Shown here: positions 8,893 through 16,528 of the stretch, in pieces | Position numbering within the stretch: position 1 is the stretch's first letter | Layout of the letters: the number at the start of each line of letters is the position of its first letter | From: Eubacteriales bacterium | Lineage (GTDB): Bacteria; Bacillota; Clostridia; Lachnospirales; Lachnospiraceae | DNA: 42,371 nt | Reading direction: 5' to 3' | Assembly (NCBI GenBank): GCA_030533405.1 | Contig: JAUNJF010000018.1 | Location: forward strand, 1-42,371 | Made by a program: the position numbers and the translations under genes | The notes under the pieces: generated by a model | Database searches by the model: none | What the model was told of the DNA's origin: nothing | What the model saw: only the letters and a program-made list of their open reading frames with translations

Positions 8893-10215
8893 CTATTTTT
8901 TACGACTTGCTAATATTTGTTTACGTGTACCAGCAATAATCTGTGTCAAATGTCTCTTTGCTGGACATACATAAGAACAACAACCACATTCACAGCATTC
9001 CATACCATCACACTTCACAAATGCGTCCAAATCACCATGACTTGCCATATCCGCTAATTTATTTGGCATTACCCTACCCGGACATACTTCAACACATCTT
9101 CCACAGCGTATGCAATTGGATGGCGTCACTTCTGACACTATATCCTCACGAAAACAAAGTAATGCAGAAGAACCCTTAACAATTGGAACATCCAAACTAA
9201 ATAAAGCTTTACCCATCATCGGACCACCCGAAATAATTTTCGCAGGATCTTCTATATTAAATCCACCAACTGCATCAATTAATTCCCTTGCATTTGTACC
9301 AATTCGAACTCTAAAATTAGCAGTATCATTCACTGCATCACCAGTCACAGTTACAATACGTTCAAATAGCGGTCTTCCCTCTATTACAGCATTATAAATT
9401 GCAACAATCGTATCAATATTGTGTACAATACAGCCTGCATCAGCTGGTAACATAGACGAATTAATTTCACGACCTGTATTCGCTTTAATCAATTGACGCT
9501 CTGCTCCTTGTGGATATTTTGTTTTAACAGCGTTTACTGTTATATTATCCATATCCTTTGTCAAATCTGAAAGAATTCGAATTGCATCTGGTTTATTATC
9601 CTCAATAGCAATAATACCCTTTGCATGATCAAATAAATTAATGACAATCTGCAATCCTGTTACTATTTTTTGTGGTACCTCTAACATCCTTCTATAATCA
9701 GATGTCAAATATGGTTCACATTCTGCGCCATTTACGATAATCGTATCAATTGCATCTTCGTTTTTCGGAGACAGCTTTACATGTGTCGGAAATCCTGCAC
9801 CACCCATTCCAACAATTCCTGCCTCTTTTATAATTTCTTTTACATCTTCCCGATATAATTGATCCAATGGTTTTATATTCGCCGAAAAATCCACTTCTTC
9901 AAACAAACCATCATTTTCAATAATGATAGACTCAACCTTTGTTCCACCCACTGTCATTCTGGATTCTATCGTCTTTACCGTACCCGATATACCAGAATGA
10001 ATATTTGCTGACACAAATCCTCCTGCTTCAGCAATCTTTTGTCCCACTAAAACGCGATCCCCTTTTTTTACCAATGGTTTTGCTGGTGCACCTATATGCT
10101 GCGCTAACGGATACACACCATCACCAACTGGGAAATAATCACATATTGCCTTATCTTTGGATAAATCTTTTCCATCATAAGGATGAATACCACCCGAAAA
10201 TGTCAATAAACCCAT
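8893..10215 (-). CDS. rnfC: Rnf complex NADH/ferredoxin subunit RnfC
   Basis: Peripheral subunit that binds NADH and FMN and carries two [4Fe-4S] clusters. The 440-residue protein starts MGLLTFSGGIHPYDGKD at 10215; sixteen further open codons upstream lack a ribosome binding site, while GGAGAG sits 7 bases before this ATG. The nucleotide-binding glycine-rich loop GIVGMGGAGFPTHVKL is present, as are the SLBB-type segment and two ferredoxin motifs near the C-terminus (CIRCGRCVEVCP and CCECGCCSYVCP). It is the first gene of the operon rnfCDGEAB, preceded by a promoter and a leader hairpin. Confidence 0.97.
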   Translation of the reverse strand: MGLLTFSGGIHPYDGKDLSKDKAICDYFPVGDGVYPLAQHIGAPAKPLVKKGDRVLVGQKIAEAGGFVSANIHSGISGTVKTIESRMTVGGTKVESIIIENDGLFEEVDFSANIKPLDQLYREDVKEIIKEAGIVGMGGAGFPTHVKLSPKNEDAIDTIIVNGAECEPYLTSDYRRMLEVPQKIVTGLQIVINLFDHAKGIIAIEDNKPDAIRILSDLTKDMDNITVNAVKTKYPQGAERQLIKANTGREINSSMLPADAGCIVHNIDTIVAIYNAVIEGRPLFERIVTVTGDAVNDTANFRVRIGTNARELIDAVGGFNIEDPAKIISGGPMMGKALFSLDVPIVKGSSALLCFREDIVSEVTPSNCIRCGRCVEVCPGRVMPNKLADMASHGDLDAFVKCDGMECCECGCCSYVCPAKRHLTQIIAGTRKQILASRKK

Positions 10216-10241
10216 GAACTTTCTCTCCTTTTTTATAAAAT

Positions 10242-10274
10242 CACAAAACCATCTAAATACCACTTGATTTTGTG
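10242..10274 (-). other. hairpin in the rnf leader
   Basis: Minus-strand CACAAAATCA (10265-10274) pairs with TGGTTTTGTG (10242-10251), a 10-bp stem with one wobble pair and a 13-base loop. It lies between the rnf promoter and the rnfC ribosome binding site. No T-run follows, so it does not look like a terminator; it may affect mRNA stability or regulation. Confidence 0.4.
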
Positions 10275-10290
10275 TAAAAATCCAATAAAT

Positions 10291-10319
10291 ATTATACTAT
10301 AAAAACCAAATGATTTCTA
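10291..10319 (-). promoter_or_regulatory. probable promoter of the rnf operon
   Basis: A perfect TATAAT (10291-10296 on the minus strand) is preceded after 17 bp by TAGAAA (10314-10319), four of six matches to the -35 consensus. It sits 75-105 bp upstream of rnfC, beyond the apbE terminator. Confidence 0.55.
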
Positions 10320-10377
10320 GGTAAAAAGATTGTTTTCGAGAACAAATCGTTCGAAGTACTTTGGGTAAAAAACAAAG

Positions 10378-10407
10378 AAAAAGCGATTCAAAACAGAATC
10401 GCTTTTT
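10378..10407 (-). terminator. terminator after apbE
   Basis: AAAAAGCGATTC (10378-10389) and GAATCGCTTTTT (10396-10407) form a perfect 12-bp stem with a 6-base loop, 7 bases beyond the apbE stop codon. It separates the fab-apbE transcript from the rnf operon. The stem has T-runs in both directions. Confidence 0.85.
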
Positions 10408-10414
10408 ACACCTA

Positions 10415-11491
10415 TTAATTTGCTAAAATATACTGATTATCTTTTATACGAAATTCTTTTTTGATTCCTTTCGTAATGTATACTTCCTTATCTTTGGTAA
10501 TAAAAATACCTTCTACGCCCTTCTTTTGTGCGTACTCCATACCTGATTTTAATCCCAAAACAAAACATGTTGTTGATAATACATCAGACATAAAACCATT
10601 ATCACCTATTATCGTAACAGACATTAATTCATTATCAACAGGATATCCTGTTCTAGGATCAAATATATGATGATAACGTTTAAAGTTCTCTTCAAAGTAT
10701 TTTTCGTAATCCCCTGAAGTAGACACAAATGTATGATCTGCACAATCTACAACACCCATAACATCGTCTTCTCCCCCACGTGGATCACGAATTCCGATAT
10801 GCCATGGTTTTCCGTCACCTTTTGAACCAAATATCGCAACGCTTCCCCCTATCGAAACAACAGCACCCTCCACTTTTGATTCTTCTATTGTTTTCATAAC
10901 TTCATCACATGCAATTCCTTTTCCAGCTGCACCTAAATCAATCGCCATATTATCTAATTTAAAAATAATTCCATCATCAGACACTGCAATTTTAGAATAT
11001 GAGGCATATTTTACCTTTTCCTCGATTCTTTGCTGATCCGGAACAACATTTTTTCCATCTTCTATCCCCCACAAAACAGAAAGAGGACGAACACAAGGAG
11101 AAAATGCGCCCTTTGTTTCCTGTGCGACTTTCATTTCTTCTTGCAAATAAAATACAATATTTTCAGGTAAACGATATGTTCCATTCTTCACATAGCTACG
11201 ATTACATTTCGCGATCTCCGAATCCGAAATACGCACAGAAATTTGCTTTTCCAAAGTTCTCAAACAATCATCTATCGCCGTATTTACTGCATCTCTTTCT
11301 TTTTTCTTTTCGGAATAAATTGTTTTCTTGATAGCCGTTCCCATTGCTTTTCCTGAGTAAACGTCTTCGTTAATAACGGCTTTTTTTATACTTGTTGTCT
11401 TCACACCAATCACAACCAATAACATTAAAACAATCGCAAGTAAAACGCCCCAAATTACATGTTTATATCTTCGTACATAATACAACCACAT
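10415..11491 (-). CDS. apbE: ApbE-type FAD:protein FMN transferase
   Basis: Transfers FMN from FAD onto a threonine of target proteins, here most likely RnfG and RnfD, whose SGAT and TATPL sites are in this window. 358 residues. One N-terminal hydrophobic segment (about 12-30) anchors it or acts as signal peptide; there is no clear lipobox cysteine. Family motifs are AIDLGAAGKGIACDEV, SIGGSVAIFG, STSGDYEKYF, HHIFDPRTGYPV and the metal/FAD-binding stretch MSDVLSTTCFVLG. It lies 12 bp after fabZ with AGAAGG as ribosome binding site, so it is cotranscribed with fabZ rather than with rnf, whose promoter is beyond a terminator. Confidence 0.93.
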   Translation of the reverse strand: MWLYYVRRYKHVIWGVLLAIVLMLLVVIGVKTTSIKKAVINEDVYSGKAMGTAIKKTIYSEKKKERDAVNTAIDDCLRTLEKQISVRISDSEIAKCNRSYVKNGTYRLPENIVFYLQEEMKVAQETKGAFSPCVRPLSVLWGIEDGKNVVPDQQRIEEKVKYASYSKIAVSDDGIIFKLDNMAIDLGAAGKGIACDEVMKTIEESKVEGAVVSIGGSVAIFGSKGDGKPWHIGIRDPRGGEDDVMGVVDCADHTFVSTSGDYEKYFEENFKRYHHIFDPRTGYPVDNELMSVTIIGDNGFMSDVLSTTCFVLGLKSGMEYAQKKGVEGIFITKDKEVYITKGIKKEFRIKDNQYILAN

Positions 11492-11503
11492 ATCATTACC
11501 TTC

Positions 11504-11929
11504 TTAACCAATCATAAAAGAAATCTCGGCTTTACACGCCACCTTACCATTCACTGATGCAGTAACTGCTCCAATTCCTAATGGTCCCTTGATTTTAATA
11601 ATTTCACACTCTAAATCCAATCGATCACCCGGCACAACCTTTTGCTTAAACTTTGCACTATTAATACCTGCAAAATAAGCTGTTTTTCCTTTGTATGCAT
11701 CCTGTGATAACACAGCAACCGCTCCAAGCTGCGCCAATGCCTCAATCTGTAACACACCTGGCATAACCGGCTCACCTGGGAAATGACCTGCAAAAAACGG
11801 CTCATTATAAGTTAAATTCTTATATCCTTTTATATACTTTCCTGGCTCCATCTCTGTCACACGATCAATTAATAGAAATGGTTGACGATGTGGAATAATC
11901 TCCATAATCTGTTTGATATCTAATTCCAT
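11504..11929 (-). CDS. fabZ: 3-hydroxyacyl-ACP dehydratase FabZ
   Basis: Dehydrates beta-hydroxyacyl-ACP in fatty-acid elongation. 141 residues, typical length. Motifs are IPHRQPFLLIDRV at 12-24 and FAGHFPGEPVMPGVLQIEALAQ around the catalytic H49 and E63. The ribosome binding site AAGGAGGAG precedes the start. It is separated from fabF by 115 bp that hold a large palindrome and a possible promoter, and is followed directly by apbE. Confidence 0.97.
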   Translation of the reverse strand: MELDIKQIMEIIPHRQPFLLIDRVTEMEPGKYIKGYKNLTYNEPFFAGHFPGEPVMPGVLQIEALAQLGAVAVLSQDAYKGKTAYFAGINSAKFKQKVVPGDRLDLECEIIKIKGPLGIGAVTASVNGKVACKAEISFMIG

Positions 11930-11959
11930 ATTATCTCCTCCTTAAACATACAAAATTCC

Positions 11960-11998
11960 AAAAAATATGTTGTGTATATTATACACAACATATTTTTT
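11960..11998. repeat. perfect 18-bp palindrome between fabF and fabZ
   Basis: Two arms (11960-11977 and 11981-11998) are exact inverted copies around a 3-base centre. The minus-strand core reads ATGTTGTGTAT-AAT-ATACACAACAT, flanked by A6 and T6. It can act as an AT-rich terminator for fabF in either direction. It also covers the -10 of a possible fabZ promoter, so an operator role is equally possible. Confidence 0.75.
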
Positions 11999-12006
11999 AG
12001 AATCAA
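11978..12006 (-). promoter_or_regulatory. possible promoter for fabZ-apbE
   Basis: TTGATT (12001-12006 on the minus strand), 17 bp, then TATAAT (11978-11983). The -10 lies at the centre of the 18-bp palindrome. This would let fabZ and apbE be transcribed apart from fabHDGF. Confidence 0.45.
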
Positions 12007-12037
12007 TTCAGAATTCCATATTTTACATATGAATTGA
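12003..12037. repeat. second inverted repeat between fabF and fabZ
   Basis: TCAATTCA (12003-12010) and TGAATTGA (12030-12037) are perfect 8-bp inverted copies with a 19-base spacer, lying just after the fabF stop codon and upstream of the larger palindrome. Role unknown. Confidence 0.4.
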
Positions 12038-12044
12038 AATACCT

Positions 12045-13289
12045 TTATGCCTCAACATATTTTTTCACAACGATTGTTGCATTATGACCACCAAATCCCA
12101 ATGAATTTGACATACATACATTTACATCCTTCGAAATACCATGATCCTTTACATAGTTCAATGTAAAATCTTCGCCCTCTTCAACTTCCTGTAATCCAAC
12201 ATTCTCATGAATGTAGCCATCCTCAATCGACTTCACACAAGTAATAAACTCAATACCACCTGCAGCACCAAGCAAATGACCAACCATAGACTTTGTAGAA
12301 CTAATCAAAACATCATTTTGTGCTTCTTTAAACGCAGCCTTAATTGCTCTTGTTTCAAACAAATCATTATGATGTGTTGAAGTACCATGAGCATTAATAT
12401 AGTCTACCTCCTCTGGTTTGATTCCAGCATCCTGCATTGCAAATATCATGGCATTTGCTGCACCCATACCATCCTCAGCCGGTGAAGTGATATGATATGC
12501 GTCAGATGTTGCACCATATCCAACCACTTCTGCTAAAATCTTTGCACCACGTGCTTTTGCATGCTCTAATTCCTCTAAAACAACTACGCCAGCTCCCTCA
12601 CCAAGAACAAATCCTGCACGATCCTTATCAAAAGGAATAGACGCCTTACTTGGATCATCTGTTGTGTTAAGCGCTGTTAATGCTGTAAATCCGCCGACAC
12701 CAATTGGACATACACAAGCTTCTGTACCACCAGCAATCATAACATCAGCATCGCCGTACTGGATCGTTCTAAACGCTTCACCAATATTATGTGTTCCCGT
12801 TGCACAAGCAGTTACAACATTAATTGACTTACCCTTCAATCCAAAATAAATAGAAACATTACCACATGCCATATTCGAAATCATCGAAGGTACCAATAAT
12901 GGCTCAATTCTTCCTGGTCCTTTTTCAGTGATTCTCTTATAGTTTCTCTCAATAGACTGAATGCTACCTGTTCCCGAACCAACTGCTGTTCCAACACGAT
13001 ACGGATCCTCTTTCGTCATATCAAGACCAGCCTGTTCCATTGCCTCTTTTGTTGCAACAACAGCATATTGTGAAAACTCCTCCATACGCTTTGCTGTTTT
13101 TGCATCTATATAATCTTTTGCATTAAAATCCTTTACTTCTGCTGCAAGCTTTGCTTTATACTCTGTTGCATCAAACTTTGTGATTGGACCAATTCCAACT
13201 TTACTTTCTTTTACACCTTTCCAAAATTCCTCTACAGATAAACCAATCGGTGTAATAGCACCCATTCCTGTTACAACAACTCGTCTCAT
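12045..13289 (-). CDS. fabF: beta-ketoacyl-ACP synthase II FabF
   Basis: Condensing enzyme that elongates acyl-ACP with malonyl-ACP. 414 residues, typical length. The Cys-His-His triad is visible: C162 in VVTACATGTHNIG, H301 in INAHGTSTHHND and H338 in STKSMVGHLLGAAGG, with the conserved lysine K333. Start MRRVVVTGMGAITP is standard. It follows fabG by 35 bp. Confidence 0.98.
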   Translation of the reverse strand: MRRVVVTGMGAITPIGLSVEEFWKGVKESKVGIGPITKFDATEYKAKLAAEVKDFNAKDYIDAKTAKRMEEFSQYAVVATKEAMEQAGLDMTKEDPYRVGTAVGSGTGSIQSIERNYKRITEKGPGRIEPLLVPSMISNMACGNVSIYFGLKGKSINVVTACATGTHNIGEAFRTIQYGDADVMIAGGTEACVCPIGVGGFTALTALNTTDDPSKASIPFDKDRAGFVLGEGAGVVVLEELEHAKARGAKILAEVVGYGATSDAYHITSPAEDGMGAANAMIFAMQDAGIKPEEVDYINAHGTSTHHNDLFETRAIKAAFKEAQNDVLISSTKSMVGHLLGAAGGIEFITCVKSIEDGYIHENVGLQEVEEGEDFTLNYVKDHGISKDVNVCMSNSLGFGGHNATIVVKKYVEA

Positions 13290-13324
13290 AATACACTCCT
13301 TTATCGCATCATATTATAATATAC

Positions 13325-14065
13325 TTATACACTCATTCCACCATCAACACAGATAACCTGTCCTGTAATATATGCCGCTTTATCAGATGCTAAAAATGCA
13401 ACCAACTCTGCAACATCATTTACATCTCCAAGCTTCTTCATTGCAATTCGATCAGCAACTGCTGCTTTTGCATCTTCCGGCATCGCATCTGTCATTTCAG
13501 TCACAATAAAACCAGGAGCCACCGCATTCACTGTAATTCCTCGAGACCCCAACTCCTTAGCAACAGATTTTGTAATACCAATAATTCCAGCTTTTGAAGC
13601 CGAATAATTCACCTGACCACCATTTCCATAAACACCAACAACACTAGAAAGATTAATAATCCTTCCTCCTTTTTGTTTTAACATCTGTCTTGAAATATGT
13701 TTGATACAGTTAAACGCACCCTTTAGATTGATATCTAATACTGCATCATAATCTTCCTCTGACATTTTCATCAAAAGTCCATCTTTTGTAATACCAGCAT
13801 TATTCACAAGAATATCCAAAGAGCCGTACTCTTTTACAATATCCTTCATCATAGTTTCTACTTCATCATACTTTGCTACGTTACAACAATATACAGCAGC
13901 ATTACCACCTTTTTGTTTTATCAACTCTACCACTTCTAATGCTTTATCTTTACTTCCGTTATAATTAACAATTACTGTTGCACCATAAGAAGCCAATGTA
14001 ATCGCTGTCTGTCTACCAATTCCTCTACTTGCACCAGTTACTAAAGCAATTTTTCCTGATAACAT
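13325..14065 (-). CDS. fabG: 3-oxoacyl-ACP reductase FabG
   Basis: NADPH-dependent short-chain dehydrogenase that reduces beta-ketoacyl-ACP. 246 residues. The cofactor motif TGASRGIG lies at 10-17, NNAG at 88-91, and the catalytic residues are S141 (NLSSVVG), Y154 and K158 (YSASK). The C-terminal CVDGGMSV is typical. It lies 8 bp after fabD and upstream of fabF. Confidence 0.97.
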   Translation of the reverse strand: MLSGKIALVTGASRGIGRQTAITLASYGATVIVNYNGSKDKALEVVELIKQKGGNAAVYCCNVAKYDEVETMMKDIVKEYGSLDILVNNAGITKDGLLMKMSEEDYDAVLDINLKGAFNCIKHISRQMLKQKGGRIINLSSVVGVYGNGGQVNYSASKAGIIGITKSVAKELGSRGITVNAVAPGFIVTEMTDAMPEDAKAAVADRIAMKKLGDVNDVAELVAFLASDKAAYITGQVICVDGGMSV

Positions 14066-14073
14066 ATTTCCTC

Positions 14074-15000
14074 CTATAAGCCCAATGCCTCTTTCACTTT
14101 ATTTAAATCTTCATACTTATCAACATTTAAGATAGTTACTTCTTTGTTAATTTTTTTCACAAATGAGGAAAGTGTCTTACCCGGTCCAATTTCAATAAAT
14201 GTATCCACACCATCCGCAAGCATTGCTTCTACACACTGAATCCACTTCACAGACGAATATACCTGTTTTGCAAGAAGATTTTTTACTTCATTATGATCTT
14301 TTACAAAATCACCTGTTACGTTTGTAACATATGGTGTCTCAATTTCATTTACAGATACAGCCTCTAACTCTTTCGCCAACTTGTCACCAGCACCTTTTAA
14401 CATCGGAGAATGAAATGGTCCACTAACATTTAATGGAATACATCTCTTCGCGCCAGCTTCTTTCAACAATTCACATGCTTGATCCACTGCTGCCTTTTCA
14501 CCTGAAATTGCAATTTGTCCTGGACAATTATAATTTGCAATACCTACAATTCCATCTACCTTTTCTAACACTTCTAAAATTTTATCTGCATCCATAGCAA
14601 TAATGGCTGCCATTCCACCCTGTCCTACTGGGACCTCATCCTGCATATAAATTCCACGTTTACGAACAACCTTTGCACATTCCTCAAAGCTCATAACACC
14701 AGATGCAACCAAAGCAGAATACTCTCCTAACGACAAACCACCTGTCACATCAGGTTTGATACCCAAATCAAGAACAGCCTGCATCATAGCAACCTCAGTT
14801 GTTAACATGGCAATCTGTGTATATTCTGTTATATTAATATCCTCATTTTCTTCAAAACATAAAGCTTTTAAATCCAATCCAACTGCATCAGATGCAATTT
14901 CATAAATCTCCTTGCTTTTTGCATTATTATCATAAAATTCTTTTCCCATTCCCACATACTGAGCTCCTTGACCCGGGAACATAAATGCAATTTTACTCAT
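14074..15000 (-). CDS. fabD: malonyl-CoA:ACP transacylase FabD
   Basis: Transfers malonyl from CoA to ACP. The start was set at 15000 ([15 protein letters not shown]) because GGAGG lies 8 bases before it; the frame extends six codons further upstream across that ribosome binding site. 308 residues. The nucleophile is S90 in [11 protein letters not shown]. Here the residue before the serine is leucine instead of the textbook histidine of GHSLGE, a variant I believe is frequent in clostridia. The catalytic histidine is in GPFHSPML. It follows fabH by 24 bp. Confidence 0.96.
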   Translation of the reverse strand: MSKIAFMFPGQGAQYVGMGKEFYDNNAKSKEIYEIASDAVGLDLKALCFEENEDINITEYTQIAMLTTEVAMMQAVLDLGIKPDVTGGLSLGEYSALVASGVMSFEECAKVVRKRGIYMQDEVPVGQGGMAAIIAMDADKILEVLEKVDGIVGIANYNCPGQIAISGEKAAVDQACELLKEAGAKRCIPLNVSGPFHSPMLKGAGDKLAKELEAVSVNEIETPYVTNVTGDFVKDHNEVKNLLAKQVYSSVKWIQCVEAMLADGVDTFIEIGPGKTLSSFVKKINKEVTILNVDKYEDLNKVKEALGL

Positions 15001-15024
15001 ATTTTTATCCTCCTGCATAATCTA

Positions 15025-15987
15025 TTACCACTCAATTAAATGCGCACCCCATGTGAGGCCTCCGCCAAATCCACAAAGAACAATCTTATCGCCCTTCTTT
15101 AACATGCCATTACGATTCATTTCATCTAACAAAATTGGAATTGACGCACTTGATGTATTACCACAATGCTCCACATTCATTGGGAATTTCTCAATTGGAA
15201 CTTCCATTTTCTTTGAAACAGAAGCAACAATTCTAGCATTTGCCTGGTGTAAAACAAAATATGTAACATCCTCTTTTGTTACATTCGCACGTTCTAATAA
15301 CAAATCAATACATGCAGGAACCTTACGAACAGCAAATTTAAAAATGTCTGGTCCAATCATCTGAATATAATGCTTATCTTCCTGCTTTTTAACAAGGAAG
15401 TTTCGTGTAGAACGTTCCTTACATTTCAAAGACATTCCTTTAGAACCATCACTATGACACACTGTGCTAATAATACCCTGTTCCTTTTCCGTAACAATTG
15501 CTGCACCCGCACCATCTGCAAACAAAATACAAGTAGAACGATCTTTCCAGTCTACCATTTTAGAAAGTGTTTCTCCACCAATAATTAATGCGGTCTTTGC
15601 CATACCTGATTTAATATATGCATCTGCAACCTGCAATGCATAAACAAAGCCGGAACACGCTGCATTTAAATCGAAACAAGTTGCATTTACCGCCCCAATC
15701 TTGTCCTGTACAATACAAGACATGCTTGGTGTTGCTCTTTCTGCTGAAAGAGTAGCAAATACAATCAAATCAATGTCTTTTGGTTCAATTCCAGCATCCT
15801 CAATTGCAAGTCTAGATGCTTCTGCACCCATAAATGAAGTTGTTTCTTCCATAGCGATATGTCGCTCTGCAATTCCAGTATGCTCGCGAATCCATTCATC
15901 ATCTGTTTTCACAAGTTTTGCCAATTCATTATTGTCAATAATTGTCGGAGGTAAATAACTTCCTGTTCCAATAATTCCAGTAGCCAT
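15025..15987 (-). CDS. fabH: beta-ketoacyl-ACP synthase III FabH
   Basis: Starts fatty-acid synthesis by condensing acetyl-CoA or a branched acyl-CoA with malonyl-ACP. 320 residues. Catalytic triad C111 (LNAACSGFVYAL), H246 (LHQANARI) and N276 (EHCGNTSSAS). Start MATGIIGTGSYLPP is standard. It is the first gene of the fabHDGF cluster and is preceded by a strong promoter overlapped by a palindrome. No acpP, fabK or acc gene is present between the fab genes. Confidence 0.97.
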   Translation of the reverse strand: MATGIIGTGSYLPPTIIDNNELAKLVKTDDEWIREHTGIAERHIAMEETTSFMGAEASRLAIEDAGIEPKDIDLIVFATLSAERATPSMSCIVQDKIGAVNATCFDLNAACSGFVYALQVADAYIKSGMAKTALIIGGETLSKMVDWKDRSTCILFADGAGAAIVTEKEQGIISTVCHSDGSKGMSLKCKERSTRNFLVKKQEDKHYIQMIGPDIFKFAVRKVPACIDLLLERANVTKEDVTYFVLHQANARIVASVSKKMEVPIEKFPMNVEHCGNTSSASIPILLDEMNRNGMLKKGDKIVLCGFGGGLTWGAHLIEW

Positions 15988-16043
15988 AATGCTTTCATCC
16001 TCATCTTTCTCATTGTAATATATTCCAAATTATATACATCATA

Positions 16044-16065
16044 AGTAGCTCAACACCTAGCTACT
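16044..16065 (-). other. hairpin at the 5' end of the fabH leader
   Basis: AGTAGCT (16059-16065 on the minus strand) pairs with AGCTACT (16044-16050) around an 8-base loop. It begins a few bases after the -10 of the fabH promoter, so it would form at or near the very 5' end of the mRNA. No T-run follows. Confidence 0.4.
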
Positions 16066-16073
16066 CATTAAAA

Positions 16074-16102
16074 ATAATATCGAAAATTTGTTGTTTTGTC
16101 AA
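16074..16102 (-). promoter_or_regulatory. strong sigma-A promoter of the fab operon
   Basis: TTGACA (16097-16102 on the minus strand), exactly 17 bp, then TATTAT (16074-16079). The -35 is a perfect consensus match. It drives fabH and the downstream genes with a leader of about 80 bases. Confidence 0.75.
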
Positions 16103-16106
16103 CAAA
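16087..16106. promoter_or_regulatory. palindromic operator candidate on the fab promoter (Rex-like)
   Basis: TTTGTTG (16087-16093) and CAACAAA (16100-16106) are perfect inverted copies around six bases and overlap the -35. The pattern TTGTTGA-N4-ACAACAA resembles the clostridial Rex site TTGTTAA-N4-TTAACAA at the outer five positions of each half but not the inner two. Rex senses the NADH/NAD ratio. The assignment is tentative. Confidence 0.4.
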
Positions 16107-16150
16107 AAACAGGATTATCAACGCTTATAAACAAACGCTTGATAATCCTG
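16104..16150 (-). terminator. terminator of the cysK operon
   Basis: A 12-bp perfect stem CAGGATTATCAA / TTGATAATCCTG (16110-16121 with 16139-16150), extended by two further G-C pairs past a bulge, is followed on the minus strand by six T residues (16104-16109). It begins 6 bases after the stop codon of the coiled-coil hypothetical gene and lies just upstream of the fab promoter. Confidence 0.85.
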
Positions 16151-16156
16151 TCTTTA

Positions 16157-16495
16157 TTACATTATTTCATATTTTTCTTCTTGCTCCGCAACCACTTCAC
16201 TCTCATCTGCGTCAATCAGAGCAAGTTTTTCCTTCAAATCCTTAATTCGAACATTGATTGTGTCAATTTGTGAAACAAATGCATCCATCTTCTCATCAAT
16301 ATTTTGATTTTGTTTCTTCGCTAAATATACATCCATTCCCATTTGTGTAAATAACTTATTCTTGTCATTATTATATCCACGAATTTTACTTTTCAATTCA
16401 TTAATGGTTGCCAAACGCTTTGTTGCATCTTTTGCCTTATCCATTGCATTTGCAGATGTTTCAAATACTTTATCCAAAAAATCATTTAACGCCAT
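16157..16495 (-). CDS. hypothetical coiled-coil protein
   Basis: 112 residues, not recognised as any named family. The start at 16495 (MALNDFLDKV) has GGAGG 7 bases upstream; other in-frame ATGs lie too near or before that site. There are no membrane segments. Residues 15-95 are strongly helical and rich in Lys, Asp and Glu (KAKDATKRLATINELKSK, then QIDTINVRIKDLKEKLALI), consistent with a coiled coil. The C-terminus is acidic (DADESEVVAEQEEKYEIM). It is the last gene of the operon cysK, two COG0523 GTPases, this gene, and ends in a strong terminator. Context suggests a link to the GTPases but gives no function. Confidence 0.75.
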   Translation of the reverse strand: MALNDFLDKVFETSANAMDKAKDATKRLATINELKSKIRGYNNDKNKLFTQMGMDVYLAKKQNQNIDEKMDAFVSQIDTINVRIKDLKEKLALIDADESEVVAEQEEKYEIM

Positions 16496-16528
16496 ATTCA
16501 TACCTCCCAACATCTTATTTTATTCTAT

